Origin: Planctomycetota bacterium
GTDB taxonomy: Bacteria > Planctomycetota > B15-G4
DNA: 64,000 nucleotides
Assembly: GCA_021604805.1 (NCBI GenBank)
Contig: BQJR01000004.1
Span: 186,001-250,000 of the forward strand
Direction: 5' to 3'
In this document: positions 36,632 through 45,322 of the stretch, in pieces
How the letters are laid out: each line of letters starts with the position of its first letter
Numbering within the stretch: the stretch's first letter is position 1
Translations under genes and position numbers: made by a program
The notes under the pieces: generated by a model
Told to the model about the DNA's origin: nothing
What the model saw: only the letters and a program-made list of their open reading frames with translations
Database searches by the model: none

Positions 36632-37890
36632 AGAACGCCCGCGGGGATCTCGGCCGAGTTGATCGACAGGCCGCGGTCGATCTGCCCGAAGCGCGTGGCC
36701 TGCACGCCGAGCATCGTGGCCTGCGCGGCGCGCGCGCGGTCCCGCTCCCGGGCGATGCGCTTGCGGATGCCCTTGAGCGCCTGCTTGCCATCCTTGCCCT
36801 TCATGAGTTTCTTGGCGAAGCGGTTCTCGAGCCGGTTGAGTTTGTTGAAGAGCACGCCGCCGACCTTGAGCGCGCTCTTCACCGGCGTGCCTGCTGCGAA
36901 GGCGTCGTCTTGTTGGTGCTGCTTGAGCAACAGACGCGTGGCCAGAGACTGCGTGCGCGCGGAACCCACCAGCTGCAAGGCTTCGACCGCATCCTCCGAC
37001 GTGGGCGCCTCGGCCTCGAGCAACGCGAGCGCATCCACCAGGCAAGCCGCCACGGTGGTGTACTCGGCGAGCCTCAAGCCCTCGATGCTTGCGGCGCTCG
37101 GGCCGAGCTCGGGACCGACGAACCAGAACTGGTCGAAGTAGAGTTCGCCGGAAGGCCCCAGCCCGCTCGCGCCCAGCAACATCTCGAAGTCGCCCAGGGG
37201 CAGACCGACGCGCTGCCCGACGAGCTGGAACTCAGCGTCACCTTCCTCACTCATGAGCGGGCGCACGAGGTAGTCGAGGCCCGCGTCGGTCTGCACGAGG
37301 CGCAACTCGAGTTCGCGCACGCCGTCGAGCAGCAGCTCTCCGAGCAGGGGCGTGTCCGCGTCGGTGTCGAGCGCACTCACGTGCAGGCCGAAACCCGCGG
37401 GCGTGTCGTCGCGCCAAGTGACACGCAGCAGACGTTCTGCGGCGGCTGCGCCCGCGGCGCCCGAGCCTTCCTCGAGCGAGTCGGCCACACCGAAGTCGGC
37501 GAATGATGTGCCGGCGATCAAGCCGTCGACCTGATCCACAGCGAGCGTGGTGCTCAGCACGAATCGGCCGCGGCCCTGCGCACCGGTGAGCCGCAGCTGC
37601 CCCGGCGTGTCGCCGCCCTTACCGCGGATCGCCATGCGTCGGTCGCCCTTCACGGCCGCCAGCAGGTCGCCCGAGATCAGATCGCGAGGCCGATAGTTGC
37701 GCACGCTCACGCTCGCGTTCTCGGCCTGCTTGCTGAAGTTCGAGCGTTTGATGTCGGCGCTCTTGCGCAAGTCGACGGCGAACCACTCGCTGTCCGAGCA
37801 CGAGCCGACGCAGGGCTGCAGCAACAGGAACAGGCTCGCACCGAGCAGGCGCAGAGCGGTACGCGCGTGCAGCCCGTCGAGCCTCAACAT
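36628..37890 (-). CDS. Lipoprotein of unknown function
   Basis: A 420-residue protein starting at an ATG with GGAG nine bases upstream. The N-terminus MLRLDGLHARTALRLL leads to a hydrophobic segment ending in VGSC, a lipobox (Cys about residue 31). The middle part (about 75-250) is beta-rich and could be a concanavalin-like or jelly-roll fold (FVLSTTLAVDQVDGLI, ELELRLVQTDAGLDYLVRP, LYFDQFWFVGP); the last 170 residues are helical and end with a Lys/Arg-rich stretch. I recognise no catalytic motif. The frame is open up to 38013, but the extra residues lack signal features. The beta-sandwich assignment is an inference. Confidence 0.75.
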   Translation of the reverse strand: MLRLDGLHARTALRLLGASLFLLLQPCVGSCSDSEWFAVDLRKSADIKRSNFSKQAENASVSVRNYRPRDLISGDLLAAVKGDRRMAIRGKGGDTPGQLRLTGAQGRGRFVLSTTLAVDQVDGLIAGTSFADFGVADSLEEGSGAAGAAAAERLLRVTWRDDTPAGFGLHVSALDTDADTPLLGELLLDGVRELELRLVQTDAGLDYLVRPLMSEEGDAEFQLVGQRVGLPLGDFEMLLGASGLGPSGELYFDQFWFVGPELGPSAASIEGLRLAEYTTVAACLVDALALLEAEAPTSEDAVEALQLVGSARTQSLATRLLLKQHQQDDAFAAGTPVKSALKVGGVLFNKLNRLENRFAKKLMKGKDGKQALKGIRKRIARERDRARAAQATMLGVQATRFGQIDRGLSINSAEIPAGVL

Positions 37891-38037
37891 GATCGGTTGC
37901 TCCGTTGGATTCGCGAGGGTCACGACGCGCGACGGTGCCGCGGGACGAAGCATAACCGCGCGGCTGGATTCCGGGGGTGCACGCGACGTGCAGAGCACTC
38001 GACGGCCCCGCACGTCGCGTGTCGATTCAACGCATGC

Positions 38038-38478
38038 TCAGATCGAGCACAGGATCGCCTCGGCTTGGCCGCCGGGGTCCTTGGTGTCGATGACTTGCTC
38101 GAGCGTGCCGTCGGCACTCACCAAGAAGGTGTAGCGCGCGGCGTAGCCATCGGTGGCCGACTCGGCAGCGCCGAAGGCCAGCCCGACTTCGCGGTCGGGG
38201 TCACTCAACAACGGGAAGTTGAAGTCGAACTTCTCGGCGAACTTCTTGTTGTCCTCGACCGAGTCGAAGGACACGCCGAAGACCTTCACACCCTTGTCGG
38301 TCAGTTGTGGGATTCGATCACGGAACCCCTTGCCTTGAGCCGTTCAACCAGGGGTGTCGGCTTTGGGATAGAACCAGAGCAAGTAGCGATCACCGGCGAG
38401 CTGCGCGGAGCTCACGGTGTTGCCGAGATGGTCGAGGCACTCGAAGGAGGGTGCCGGATCTCCGGGCTTCAACTTCAT
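38038..38478 (-). CDS. bcp: Peroxiredoxin (BCP/PrxQ type) with in-frame UGA at the catalytic Cys: candidate selenoprotein
   Basis: Read through one UGA (38344-38346), this is a complete 146-residue peroxiredoxin that reduces peroxides. The N-part has MKLKPGDPAPSFECLDHLG and LLWFYPKADTPG; the next codon is UGA at residue 45, then TAQGKGFRDRIPQL, VFGVSFDSVEDNKKFAEKF and FPLLSDPDREVGLAFG follow in the same frame. Residue 45 matches the peroxidatic Cys 45 of E. coli BCP, so UGA most likely encodes selenocysteine. The resolving Cys 50 is replaced by Lys. A hairpin starting 14 bases after the UGA fits a bacterial SECIS. AGGTGG before the ATG is a good ribosome site. The alternative is a nonsense mutation, but both halves are otherwise intact. 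Confidence 0.85.
38309..38346 (-). promoter_or_regulatory. Candidate SECIS element with UGA codon
   Basis: On the minus strand the UGA (38346-38344) is followed after 14 bases by GGGGTTC (38329-38323), a seven-base loop CGTGATC (38322-38316) and GAATCCC (38315-38309). This gives a seven-pair stem with one G-U pair. The loop lies 21 bases past the UGA and has G then U at its second and third positions, as expected for SelB-binding bacterial SECIS elements. Confidence 0.65.
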
Positions 38479-38752
38479 GGGGCCACCTTTCAGTGGAAGG
38501 AATCGACGCAGGACGCGGCGCAACATGCGAGCTCCGTGTGTGCGGGGAAAGGGCCAGCGAAACGCGGGCAGGGCGACGGGAATCGCGCCGCCCGCGCCGC
38601 GAGTGCCGACGATACCACTCGTGGTGTCACGCCGATCGCAAGCGACCTGCGCCTTCGTGCGTATTCCCCGGAGCTGGCGCGTCGACGACAGTAAGCCTTC
38701 ACTCGACGAGTCTGCCCGAACCACTCCCACGAACCACTCCAAGGAGCCCGCC

Positions 38753-39571
38753 ATGGTCGTCTCAGAGGTCATGACCCCGCACCCGACCTGCATCGCGCCC
38801 GACACCTCGCTGCGCGACGCGCTCAGCGTGATGGACGACAACGACTTCCGGCACTTGCCTGTGATGTCCGGCGGCCAACTCGTGGGGTTGGTGTCCGAGC
38901 GCGACCTGCTGGAGGCACTGGGTTGGATGGGAGGCGACGTGGCCGACGAAGACGTCTTGGCCGACGAACGCCCCACGCGCGTGGGCGACGTGATGAGCCG
39001 CATGCCCTCGGTGGCGAAACCCGGCGTGCCGATCGGGAGCGCCGTCGCCGAGATGGTCGCCCGTCGTATCGGCTGCCTCCCGATCGTGGACGCCGAAGGC
39101 AACCAAGAGCTCGTCGGCATCCTCACCGAACGCGACATCGCGCTGGCCTACGTGGAGCACGTGAGCAACGGCACGCTCTCCCCCGGCAGCGATCCCACCG
39201 CCGGCGACGTGATCAGCAAGGTGTTGATCTGTGCCGCGCCCGACACCTCGGTGCAGGACGCTTGCGCGAGTTGTCACGCCGCCGGCGTGCGTCATCTGCC
39301 CGTGGTCACGAACGGCGAACTCGTGGGCGTGGTCTCCGATCGCGACCTGCGCGCCGCCGCGCGCGCCGGCACCCACGACACCTTGCACCTCTCAGACCTC
39401 ATGGCCCGGGAGGTCGAAACCGTGGATGTCGACGAACGCCTGAGCAGCGCCGCGCAACGCATGGCCGACCTCGCCGTGTCCGCGCTGCCCGCGCTCGATG
39501 GCGGACGCCTGGTCGGGATCCTCACCTTCACCGACCTGCTGAAACACGTGGGGAAGGTGATGCCGCGCTGA
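38753..39571 (+). CDS. Four-CBS-domain protein
   Basis: A 272-residue cytoplasmic protein made only of CBS domains, arranged as two Bateman modules: MTPHPTCIAPDTSLRDAL with HLPVMSGGQLVGLVSERDLL (1-60), then VGDVMSRMPSVAKPGVPI with CLPIVDAEGN and VGILTERDIA (about 75-135), then AGDVISKVLICAAPDTSV with HLPVVTNGELVGVVSDRDL (about 148-205), then LSDLMAREVETVDVDE with ALPALDGGRLVGILTFTDLL (about 210-268). Such modules bind adenine nucleotides and sense energy state; the partner enzyme or channel is not in the neighbourhood. AAGGAG six bases upstream supports the ATG at 38753. It is divergent from the peroxiredoxin gene. Confidence 0.92.
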   Translation: MVVSEVMTPHPTCIAPDTSLRDALSVMDDNDFRHLPVMSGGQLVGLVSERDLLEALGWMGGDVADEDVLADERPTRVGDVMSRMPSVAKPGVPIGSAVAEMVARRIGCLPIVDAEGNQELVGILTERDIALAYVEHVSNGTLSPGSDPTAGDVISKVLICAAPDTSVQDACASCHAAGVRHLPVVTNGELVGVVSDRDLRAAARAGTHDTLHLSDLMAREVETVDVDERLSSAAQRMADLAVSALPALDGGRLVGILTFTDLLKHVGKVMPR

Positions 39572-39653
39572 AGCGCGGGGCTGGCGGGTGGAGTGAGCTG
39601 CCCGCCTCCGGGGAACGACTCCCCACACGAAGCCCGCGTCAGCACGCCGCGCT

Positions 39654-40538
39654 TCAGCGCAAACGTCGCGCAAGCGCTGCGCCGAAGCGGGCGCCCAGCT
39701 GCGGGCCTTGCTCGGGATACAGGTACGGTTCCACGAGCTCGAGTTCCATCACGAGCAGGGCGCCGCTCGCGTCGGGCAGCATGTCGACGCGCGCGTAGAG
39801 CAGCTCGGCGTCCACGCAGGTGAGCGCGCGTCGTGCGGCTTGCAGTTCGGGGGCACTGGCGTCGTGCGCGACTTCGCGTCCGCCGAACATCGATTGCACG
39901 CGGTAGTCGTTCGGGGCGGGGAGCTTGCGCGCGGCGTGCGAGAAGTCGCCGTCGATGAACACGAACGAGAGTTCGCCGTGTGTCTCGATACCTGCCAGGA
40001 ACGGCTGGACGAGCGCCTCGGCCGGCGGCAACTCGCTCGCCGCGGGCAACGGTTCGCCGCGGCGCACGCGCGCTTGCCGCCAGGCGCCCGCGCCGACCAG
40101 TGGCTTCACGACCAACTCGTCGCAACCGAACTCGTCGAAGGCGGCCTCGAGCGTTGCAGCGTCGACGCGTTCACAGGAGCGCGTGGGCACCACCGGCGCG
40201 CCACGCTCGGCGAGTTCGGCGAGGTAGCGCTTGTCGAGATTCCAGCGCACGACCTCGAGCGGGTTGAAGAGCGGGCAGCGCGCAGCGATCTCGGCGAGCC
40301 GCGCTTCGAAGGCCGCGCGCTGGTCCATGTAGTCCCAGGTCGTGCCGATCACGCAAGCGTCGAAGGCCGAGGCGTCGAGATCGGGCGCGTTCCAAACTTG
40401 CTCCACGAGCTCGACGCCGTGCTCGGCACAGCCTTCGCGCAGCAGTGGGAACTCGAGCGCGTGCTCGAAGGCGTCGGAGCGCGGGTCGTCGCTCCCTTCG
40501 AGCATGCAGGCGGCGGCGAGGAAGGCGACTCGGGTCAT
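39654..40538 (-). CDS. ATP-grasp family protein (glutathione-synthetase-like)
   Basis: A 294-residue protein of the ATP-grasp superfamily, similar to the group that includes cycloserine synthase DcsG and prokaryotic glutathione-synthetase-like ligases. Visible features are an N-terminal Rossmann-type half (CVIGTTWDYMDQRAAFEARL), the ATP-binding half with ELVVKPLVGAGAW (Lys for ATP), LVQPFLAGIETHGELSFVFIDG with SHAARKLPA, and VMELELVEPYLYPEQGP, whose Glu residues bind magnesium. Such enzymes join a carboxylate to an amine using ATP; the substrate here is unknown. A 19-base gap follows to the CPXCG gene on the same strand, and the methyltransferase lies further upstream, so the three may form an operon. 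Confidence 0.88.
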   Translation of the reverse strand: MTRVAFLAAACMLEGSDDPRSDAFEHALEFPLLREGCAEHGVELVEQVWNAPDLDASAFDACVIGTTWDYMDQRAAFEARLAEIAARCPLFNPLEVVRWNLDKRYLAELAERGAPVVPTRSCERVDAATLEAAFDEFGCDELVVKPLVGAGAWRQARVRRGEPLPAASELPPAEALVQPFLAGIETHGELSFVFIDGDFSHAARKLPAPNDYRVQSMFGGREVAHDASAPELQAARRALTCVDAELLYARVDMLPDASGALLVMELELVEPYLYPEQGPQLGARFGAALARRLR

Positions 40539-40557
40539 GGGGCCAGCGCCTCGCGAC

Positions 40558-40767
40558 TCAATCGGGCCGCGCCTCGATGCGCGCGCGACCGTGCTCGTCG
40601 AACTCCACGCGCAGCAGATTGGGTCGGCAGCACACGGGACAATCCTCGCCGTATTCCTGCAGGCGGCCCGCGCTGAGTTCCACCGGGATCACGATCTCTT
40701 CGTGGCACGACGGGCAGCGGTAGGCGGCTTCGTCGTCCATCGCGCGCATGTCGGCATCGGGATCCAC
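40558..40767 (-). CDS. CPXCG-motif cysteine-rich small zinc protein
   Basis: A 69-residue protein with two Cys pairs: YRCPSCHEEIVIPVE and EDCPVCCRPNLLRVE. This matches the CPXCG-motif cysteine-rich family (Cys_rich_CPXG), a zinc-ribbon protein of unknown role, in which the second pair is regularly followed by CRPN or CRPI. The outermost start is a GTG at 40767, four bases after the methyltransferase stop at 40772; ATGs at 40749 and 40740 are alternatives that would bring the protein closer to the common family length. It sits between a methyltransferase and an ATP-grasp gene on the same strand. Confidence 0.85.
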   Translation of the reverse strand: MDPDADMRAMDDEAAYRCPSCHEEIVIPVELSAGRLQEYGEDCPVCCRPNLLRVEFDEHGRARIEARPD

Positions 40768-40771
40768 GCGA

Positions 40772-41545
40772 TCAGCGCTTCGGCTTGCCCACGATCACGA
40801 TGTGGAAACCGAGCAGCGACAGGCCGGGGATCGCGCAGATCACGCGGTCGAGCCCGATGAAGAAGCGCGTGAGCAAGGCGTTGCCGGGGATGTACTTCAG
40901 GATGCCCACATGGTCGGGGAAGCCCGCGAACACGTAGGCGAGCACGCCGTAGCGCTTCACCTTCGTGACTTGGAAACCTGCCTGCTCGCAGAGTTCCACG
41001 ATGCGCTTGCGCGTGAAGCCCTGGTCGTCGACATGGAAGTGCGGCGACTTCTTGTAGAGCACCGCGCGCGCCAGACGGATGAACGGGTTGTCGTTGCAGG
41101 GCTCACTCATGATCAGCAGGCCGTCGTCGCGCAACGCTTCTTGGCAGTTGCGCAGGAAGGCCACGTGATCGCGCACGTGATGCAGCGAGCCCTTGCAGAA
41201 CACCGTGTCGAAGCAAGCCGGTTCGAAGGGCAGGTTCTCGGCATCACCGGTGACGAGCTTCGCACCGGGGATGTACTCGTCGGACACACGCAACATCTCG
41301 TAACTGATGTCGAGCCCGACCGCGCCCGGATGCTTCTCGACCAACTCCGCGAGGAAGAAACCGGTGCCGCAACCCAGGTCGAGGATCTGCTTCGCGCCCG
41401 CCGGCACGTGGCTGATCATCTCGGCGTGCCAGTCTTGCTGGAACAGCCGCGAGTACTCGAAGCTGTAGCGGTAGGCGTAGCGCGGCGCGAGCGTCTTGTG
41501 CAGCTCGATCTGCTCGCTTTGGTGGGACGGAGTGCTGCCGCTCAT
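40772..41545 (-). CDS. Class I SAM-dependent methyltransferase
   Basis: A 257-residue methyltransferase. Motif I ILDLGCGTGFFLAEL binds S-adenosylmethionine, the acidic end of strand 2 is GLDIS, GDAENLPFE is the motif-II region, and FCKGSLHHVRD marks the Methyltransf_11 family. A hydrophobic C-terminal segment (GLSLLGFHIVIVGKPKR) follows. The start ATG at 41545 fits the beginning MSGSTPSHQSEQIELH; the upstream extension to 41653 is arginine-rich and unlike a methyltransferase. Small-molecule or lipid methylation is plausible; the substrate is unknown. It is probably cotranscribed with the CPXCG and ATP-grasp genes. Confidence 0.9.
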   Translation of the reverse strand: MSGSTPSHQSEQIELHKTLAPRYAYRYSFEYSRLFQQDWHAEMISHVPAGAKQILDLGCGTGFFLAELVEKHPGAVGLDISYEMLRVSDEYIPGAKLVTGDAENLPFEPACFDTVFCKGSLHHVRDHVAFLRNCQEALRDDGLLIMSEPCNDNPFIRLARAVLYKKSPHFHVDDQGFTRKRIVELCEQAGFQVTKVKRYGVLAYVFAGFPDHVGILKYIPGNALLTRFFIGLDRVICAIPGLSLLGFHIVIVGKPKR

Positions 41546-41631
41546 CGGGAGCTGTGACCTCGGTCGACGGGGAGAAGGGTCGCGGCCCCGAAGGGTGGCA
41601 CGAGATGCGCGCGAGGGCCAGCGCTCGCCGC

Positions 41632-41660
41632 TTGACGCTTTGCCGGGAGCCACCTAGCTT
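41632..41660 (+). promoter_or_regulatory. Putative sigma70-like promoter of the FG-GAP gene
   Basis: TTGACG (41632-41637), a 17-base spacer, then TAGCTT (41655-41660). The -35 matches five of six consensus bases. It lies 91 bases before the ATG at 41751 on the same strand. Confidence 0.45.
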
Positions 41661-41750
41661 CATCGGAAGGGAGTCCTCAGAGAGCGGTGGCGGTGGCTCT
41701 CGAGATCGGCGGCACCGACTTCTGCGAGCCGCTTCACACGGAGAGGCAAC

Positions 41751-44261
41751 ATGCGACACCTGCTCATCACCCTCATCCTCGGCGTGATCGCAGCCCACGC
41801 CGCGTTCCCTGCAAGCCTCGGCTCCGAACCCGACTTCGATGGCGACGGCTTCTCCGACAGCCTCGAACTCGCCCTCGGCAGCGACCCGCTCGTGTTCGAC
41901 GCCGCCACGCGACTCGCAGGCTACGTCACACTCCCGAACGGCACGCCCGCCACCGACGCGACCGTGCGCGTGCTCGGCGTCCCCGCGGATCTCGAAGGCT
42001 TCGAAGCGATCAGCGGCGCCGACGGCCGCTTCAGCCTGCCCAGCGCCTGGCCCGCGGGCTTGAGCCCGGTGCGACTCCACGCGCGCCTGGTCGTGCCGGG
42101 CAGCGGCGCCTTCGAAGGCAAGTCACGTCGCACACCCACGGCCCCGTCTGGCGTGACGACGATCGGAGAGATCAAACTCAAACCGCTGGGCCCGCCGCAC
42201 GGCAACCTGTTCCACAACGCGCAGTTCGTCACCGAGGGCGGCACGCGCGGGTTGGTGCGCGCCGACGTCAACCTCGACGGACGCGACGACCTGCTCATGG
42301 CCAGCCCCGGAAGCGACGAAGTGCTGCTGATGCTCGGTCGTGGCGACGGAGGCTTCCGCCCCTCCACGCGGCTCGCCGTCGGTGATGAACCCAGCGCGCT
42401 GGTTGTCGTTGACCTCGACCTCGACGGCTGGCTCGACATCGTCACCGCCGACACCCGCGACGACACACTCAGCGTGTTGCTCGGCCTGGGCGGCGGCCGC
42501 TTCGCGCCCGCGACGTCGCTCCCGATGAGCGTCGAACCGCGCGGCGTGACAGCCGCCGACCTGAACGGCGACGGACTGCCCGACCTGATCGCCACGAGTT
42601 ACACGAACAGCCTTCCGAACGAGACGCTGTCGCTGTTCTTCGCCACGCCGGGCGGCGGCTTCGCGCCCGCACTGACCCAGCCCATGGACAACAAGTGTTT
42701 CGAAGTGCGCGTCGCCGACCTCGACCTCGACGGCATCCTCGACATCGTCGCGAACGGCTACACCGGCGCCACGCGACTCATGGGCCTCGGCGGCGGCACC
42801 TTCGCACCCGCCCATGAGATCACGACCACGAACGCCTCCACGGCTGCACTCGCCGACCTCGACCACGACGGGCTGCTCGACCTCGCCGTCTGCGGCGCGC
42901 TGAGCAGCGACGTGCTGCTGTTCTTCGGGCAAGGTGACGGCAGCTTCGGCGCGCCCGTGCCCGTGGCAACCGGCACCGTAGCTCACGCGCCCTCGACCGC
43001 CGACGTCGACCTCGACGGGAACCTCGACCTGATCATCTCGCCCCTTTTCCTGGGCGTGCGTGTGTTGCGCGGCGACGGCCTCGGCGGCTTCGCGGCGCCG
43101 GAGGTCTACGACACGCCGACCGGAGCCTTCGACTCGCTGGTGCACGACTTCGACGGTGACGGACAGCCCGATCTGCTCGTGGCGGCGCAGCAAGCCGGTG
43201 ACCTGGTCGTGATGCTCGGACAAGGCGGCGGTGAGTTCGTCCGACCCAGCGAACACACCGTGGGGCCGTCGCCGAACGCGTTGCTGATCGACGACTTCAA
43301 CGCCGACGGCGCACCCGACGCGATCGTGGCCGACGAGAGCATCAACCAACTCGGCGTGCTGCTCGGCGACGGTGCCGGCGGCTTCCTGCCCGCCGTGGGC
43401 GTCCCCGGCGGCGCGCTCCCGATCGACATGACGCTCGTGGACTTCGATGCCGACGGCGGCCGCGACCTGCTCGCGCTCAACCAGACTTCGCTCGACGTCA
43501 CCGTGCTCGTGGATGCGGGCGGCGGCAACTTCGTGCCCGTCGCGCCGCTGCCGCTGGTCGACGGCGTTCCCACGGCCTTCGCGAGCGCTGAACTCACCGG
43601 CGACGGTCGCGCCGATCTCGTGGTGGGCTTCGACGGCGGCGGGCGTCAACGCGTGTACCTGGGCGAAGGCGGCGGCGTGTTCAGCACCGGCGAACTGCAG
43701 GTCACTGGCGGAGCCGCCGACGACCTCGCGCTCGCCGACATCGATCAAGACGGGCTGCACGAGATGCTCTGGGTCACGCGCTCCACCGATCGGCTGCGCT
43801 GGCGCGCCGGCGAGGGTGGCGGGGCGTTCAACGGCGGCACGAAGAGCGTCGTTGTGGGCGACGGCCCCACCACGCTTGAACTCAGCGACCTCGACCTCGA
43901 CGGCGACCTCGACGTCGTCGTGGCCAACGACCTGAGCATCGACCTGCGCGTCTTCCTCAACGACGGGCTGGGCGCGCTCGCGGAGAACACCGTGATCCCG
44001 ACGAGGAGCCGCCCGAGGCACCTGCGCCTCGTCGACCTGAACGTGGATGGCCTCATCGACATCCTGGTCGAGGAGAGCGACCTGAGCGGCGTAGGACTCT
44101 ACCGCGGTCTCGGTGGCACGCAGTTCGCTCCACGCGAGGGCTACACCTGCAGCAGCGGGATCGCGTCCTTCGGGTTGGCCGACATCGACCTCGACGGCAA
44201 GCAAGACATCGTGTTCACCGACTCGGGGCGCAGCGCGCTGAGCGTCACTCTTCAGCGCTGA
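41751..44261 (+). CDS. Secreted FG-GAP/VCBS-repeat protein
   Basis: An 836-residue exported protein with GGAGAGG upstream of its ATG. After the signal peptide (to about residue 20) comes a thrombospondin-3-like calcium loop (EPDFDGDGFSDSLELALGSD), then a carboxypeptidase-regulatory-like Ig domain (about 55-125), then about a dozen FG-GAP/VCBS-type repeats of 45-60 residues, each with a calcium-type loop such as DVNLDGRDDLLMAS, DLNGDGLPDLIAT or DLDLDGILDIVAN. These repeats form beta propellers of the integrin type; two propellers would fit the number. It lacks the CTD tail. A surface or extracellular binding role is likely. The 3' end overlaps the convergent gene by 17 bases. Confidence 0.9.
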   Translation: MRHLLITLILGVIAAHAAFPASLGSEPDFDGDGFSDSLELALGSDPLVFDAATRLAGYVTLPNGTPATDATVRVLGVPADLEGFEAISGADGRFSLPSAWPAGLSPVRLHARLVVPGSGAFEGKSRRTPTAPSGVTTIGEIKLKPLGPPHGNLFHNAQFVTEGGTRGLVRADVNLDGRDDLLMASPGSDEVLLMLGRGDGGFRPSTRLAVGDEPSALVVVDLDLDGWLDIVTADTRDDTLSVLLGLGGGRFAPATSLPMSVEPRGVTAADLNGDGLPDLIATSYTNSLPNETLSLFFATPGGGFAPALTQPMDNKCFEVRVADLDLDGILDIVANGYTGATRLMGLGGGTFAPAHEITTTNASTAALADLDHDGLLDLAVCGALSSDVLLFFGQGDGSFGAPVPVATGTVAHAPSTADVDLDGNLDLIISPLFLGVRVLRGDGLGGFAAPEVYDTPTGAFDSLVHDFDGDGQPDLLVAAQQAGDLVVMLGQGGGEFVRPSEHTVGPSPNALLIDDFNADGAPDAIVADESINQLGVLLGDGAGGFLPAVGVPGGALPIDMTLVDFDADGGRDLLALNQTSLDVTVLVDAGGGNFVPVAPLPLVDGVPTAFASAELTGDGRADLVVGFDGGGRQRVYLGEGGGVFSTGELQVTGGAADDLALADIDQDGLHEMLWVTRSTDRLRWRAGEGGGAFNGGTKSVVVGDGPTTLELSDLDLDGDLDVVVANDLSIDLRVFLNDGLGALAENTVIPTRSRPRHLRLVDLNVDGLIDILVEESDLSGVGLYRGLGGTQFAPREGYTCSSGIASFGLADIDLDGKQDIVFTDSGRSALSVTLQR

Positions 44262-45252
44262 CTTCGCGCTGCGGCAGCACCCCCATCACCACGTGCGCGA
44301 TCAGCCCCAGCACGCACACGTTGAAGAGTTGCACGAGGTGCACGCCGAGGCCGGTGCGCGTGGCGAGGTCTTGGTCCACGCCGAGCAAGCCGAAGCCCAG
44401 CACCCAACCGGTTTCCTGCGTGCCGAAGCCGGCGAGGCCGTTGATCGGCAGCAAGTTGCTGAGCATCGCGAGACCTGAACCGAACGTCGCCTGGAAGAAG
44501 TCCACGTCGTCGGGCAGGCCGAGGCCCACACCGAGCAGCGCGTAGAAGGCGAAGATCAGCAACCAGATCGGCAGCGTGAGCGCGGCGCCGATCGCGATCT
44601 GGCGCGTGCCGCCCGCGGCGCGCAAGGCGAGCGCCACCTGTTCGGCGCGCTCCAGGATCTTGCGTCCCACGGGTCGACGCGCGAGGCCGAAGCGCGCCAC
44701 GATCCACGTGGGCAGCCGCACCAGGAAATCGCTGCGCAGGCTCAGCACGGTCATCGCGAGGCCGCCAGCGAGACAGGCAGCGCCCACGGCACCGAGCCAC
44801 TCGAGATGCCCGAAAGCTTCGGAGAACGCGAGCGCGAGACAGGCGGCGGCGAGCCCCAGGCACAGCACCGCGAGGTCGAGCAGGCGCGAGACCAGCAACG
44901 ACGCCAGCCCCTGGGCCGCGCGCACCCCACAGAACTTGCGCAGGTAGATCACGAAGCTCGCCTCACCCGTTTTTGCGGGCAGCACGTAGGCGGCGAGATT
45001 GTGTGCGCCCGACACGGTGAGCACGCGCGAATAGGCCGGTCGGTCGCGCTGCGGGACGAGCAGTCGGAAGCGCGCGGCGCGCAGCAGATAGGCGCCCAGA
45101 TGGCAGGCGAGCGCGACGAAGTACACCCGCGGAGGCAGGGACCTTAAACTGGCAACCACCTCGGCGACGCTCGTGTCGGTCACGCTCAGCAACACAGCGA
45201 GCAGACCGGTGGCGATCGCAACAGAGATCACGAAGCGAGTGGTCAACTTCAC
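44245..45252 (-). CDS. Lysylphosphatidylglycerol-synthase-type TM protein (UPF0104)
   Basis: A 335-residue integral membrane protein with about eight transmembrane helices and no soluble catalytic domain. The family markers are present: LRAARFRLLV in the second helix region, LTVSGAHNLAAYVLPAKTGEASFVIYL, and LPINGLAGFGTQETGW. The last resembles the segment common in MprF flippase parts and dolichol-sugar-related membrane proteins. Members move lipids or lipid-linked compounds across membranes; the substrate here is not known. The start codon is GTG. It is divergent from the sulfatase-fold gene at 45323 with only 70 bases between. Confidence 0.86.
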   Translation of the reverse strand: MKLTTRFVISVAIATGLLAVLLSVTDTSVAEVVASLRSLPPRVYFVALACHLGAYLLRAARFRLLVPQRDRPAYSRVLTVSGAHNLAAYVLPAKTGEASFVIYLRKFCGVRAAQGLASLLVSRLLDLAVLCLGLAAACLALAFSEAFGHLEWLGAVGAACLAGGLAMTVLSLRSDFLVRLPTWIVARFGLARRPVGRKILERAEQVALALRAAGGTRQIAIGAALTLPIWLLIFAFYALLGVGLGLPDDVDFFQATFGSGLAMLSNLLPINGLAGFGTQETGWVLGFGLLGVDQDLATRTGLGVHLVQLFNVCVLGLIAHVVMGVLPQREVSAEE

Positions 45253-45322
45253 GTGCGCATCTCTCGCGTGCGGCCTCGTGTCTCGATCACTTCCAACCTC
45301 GGCGGATGCTCACCCTCGCACG

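Noticed and set aside
38038..38478. Peroxiredoxin as two separate genes or a pseudogene
   Set aside because: Both halves are in one frame with family-typical sequence on both sides of a single UGA at the catalytic position; no other lesion is visible.
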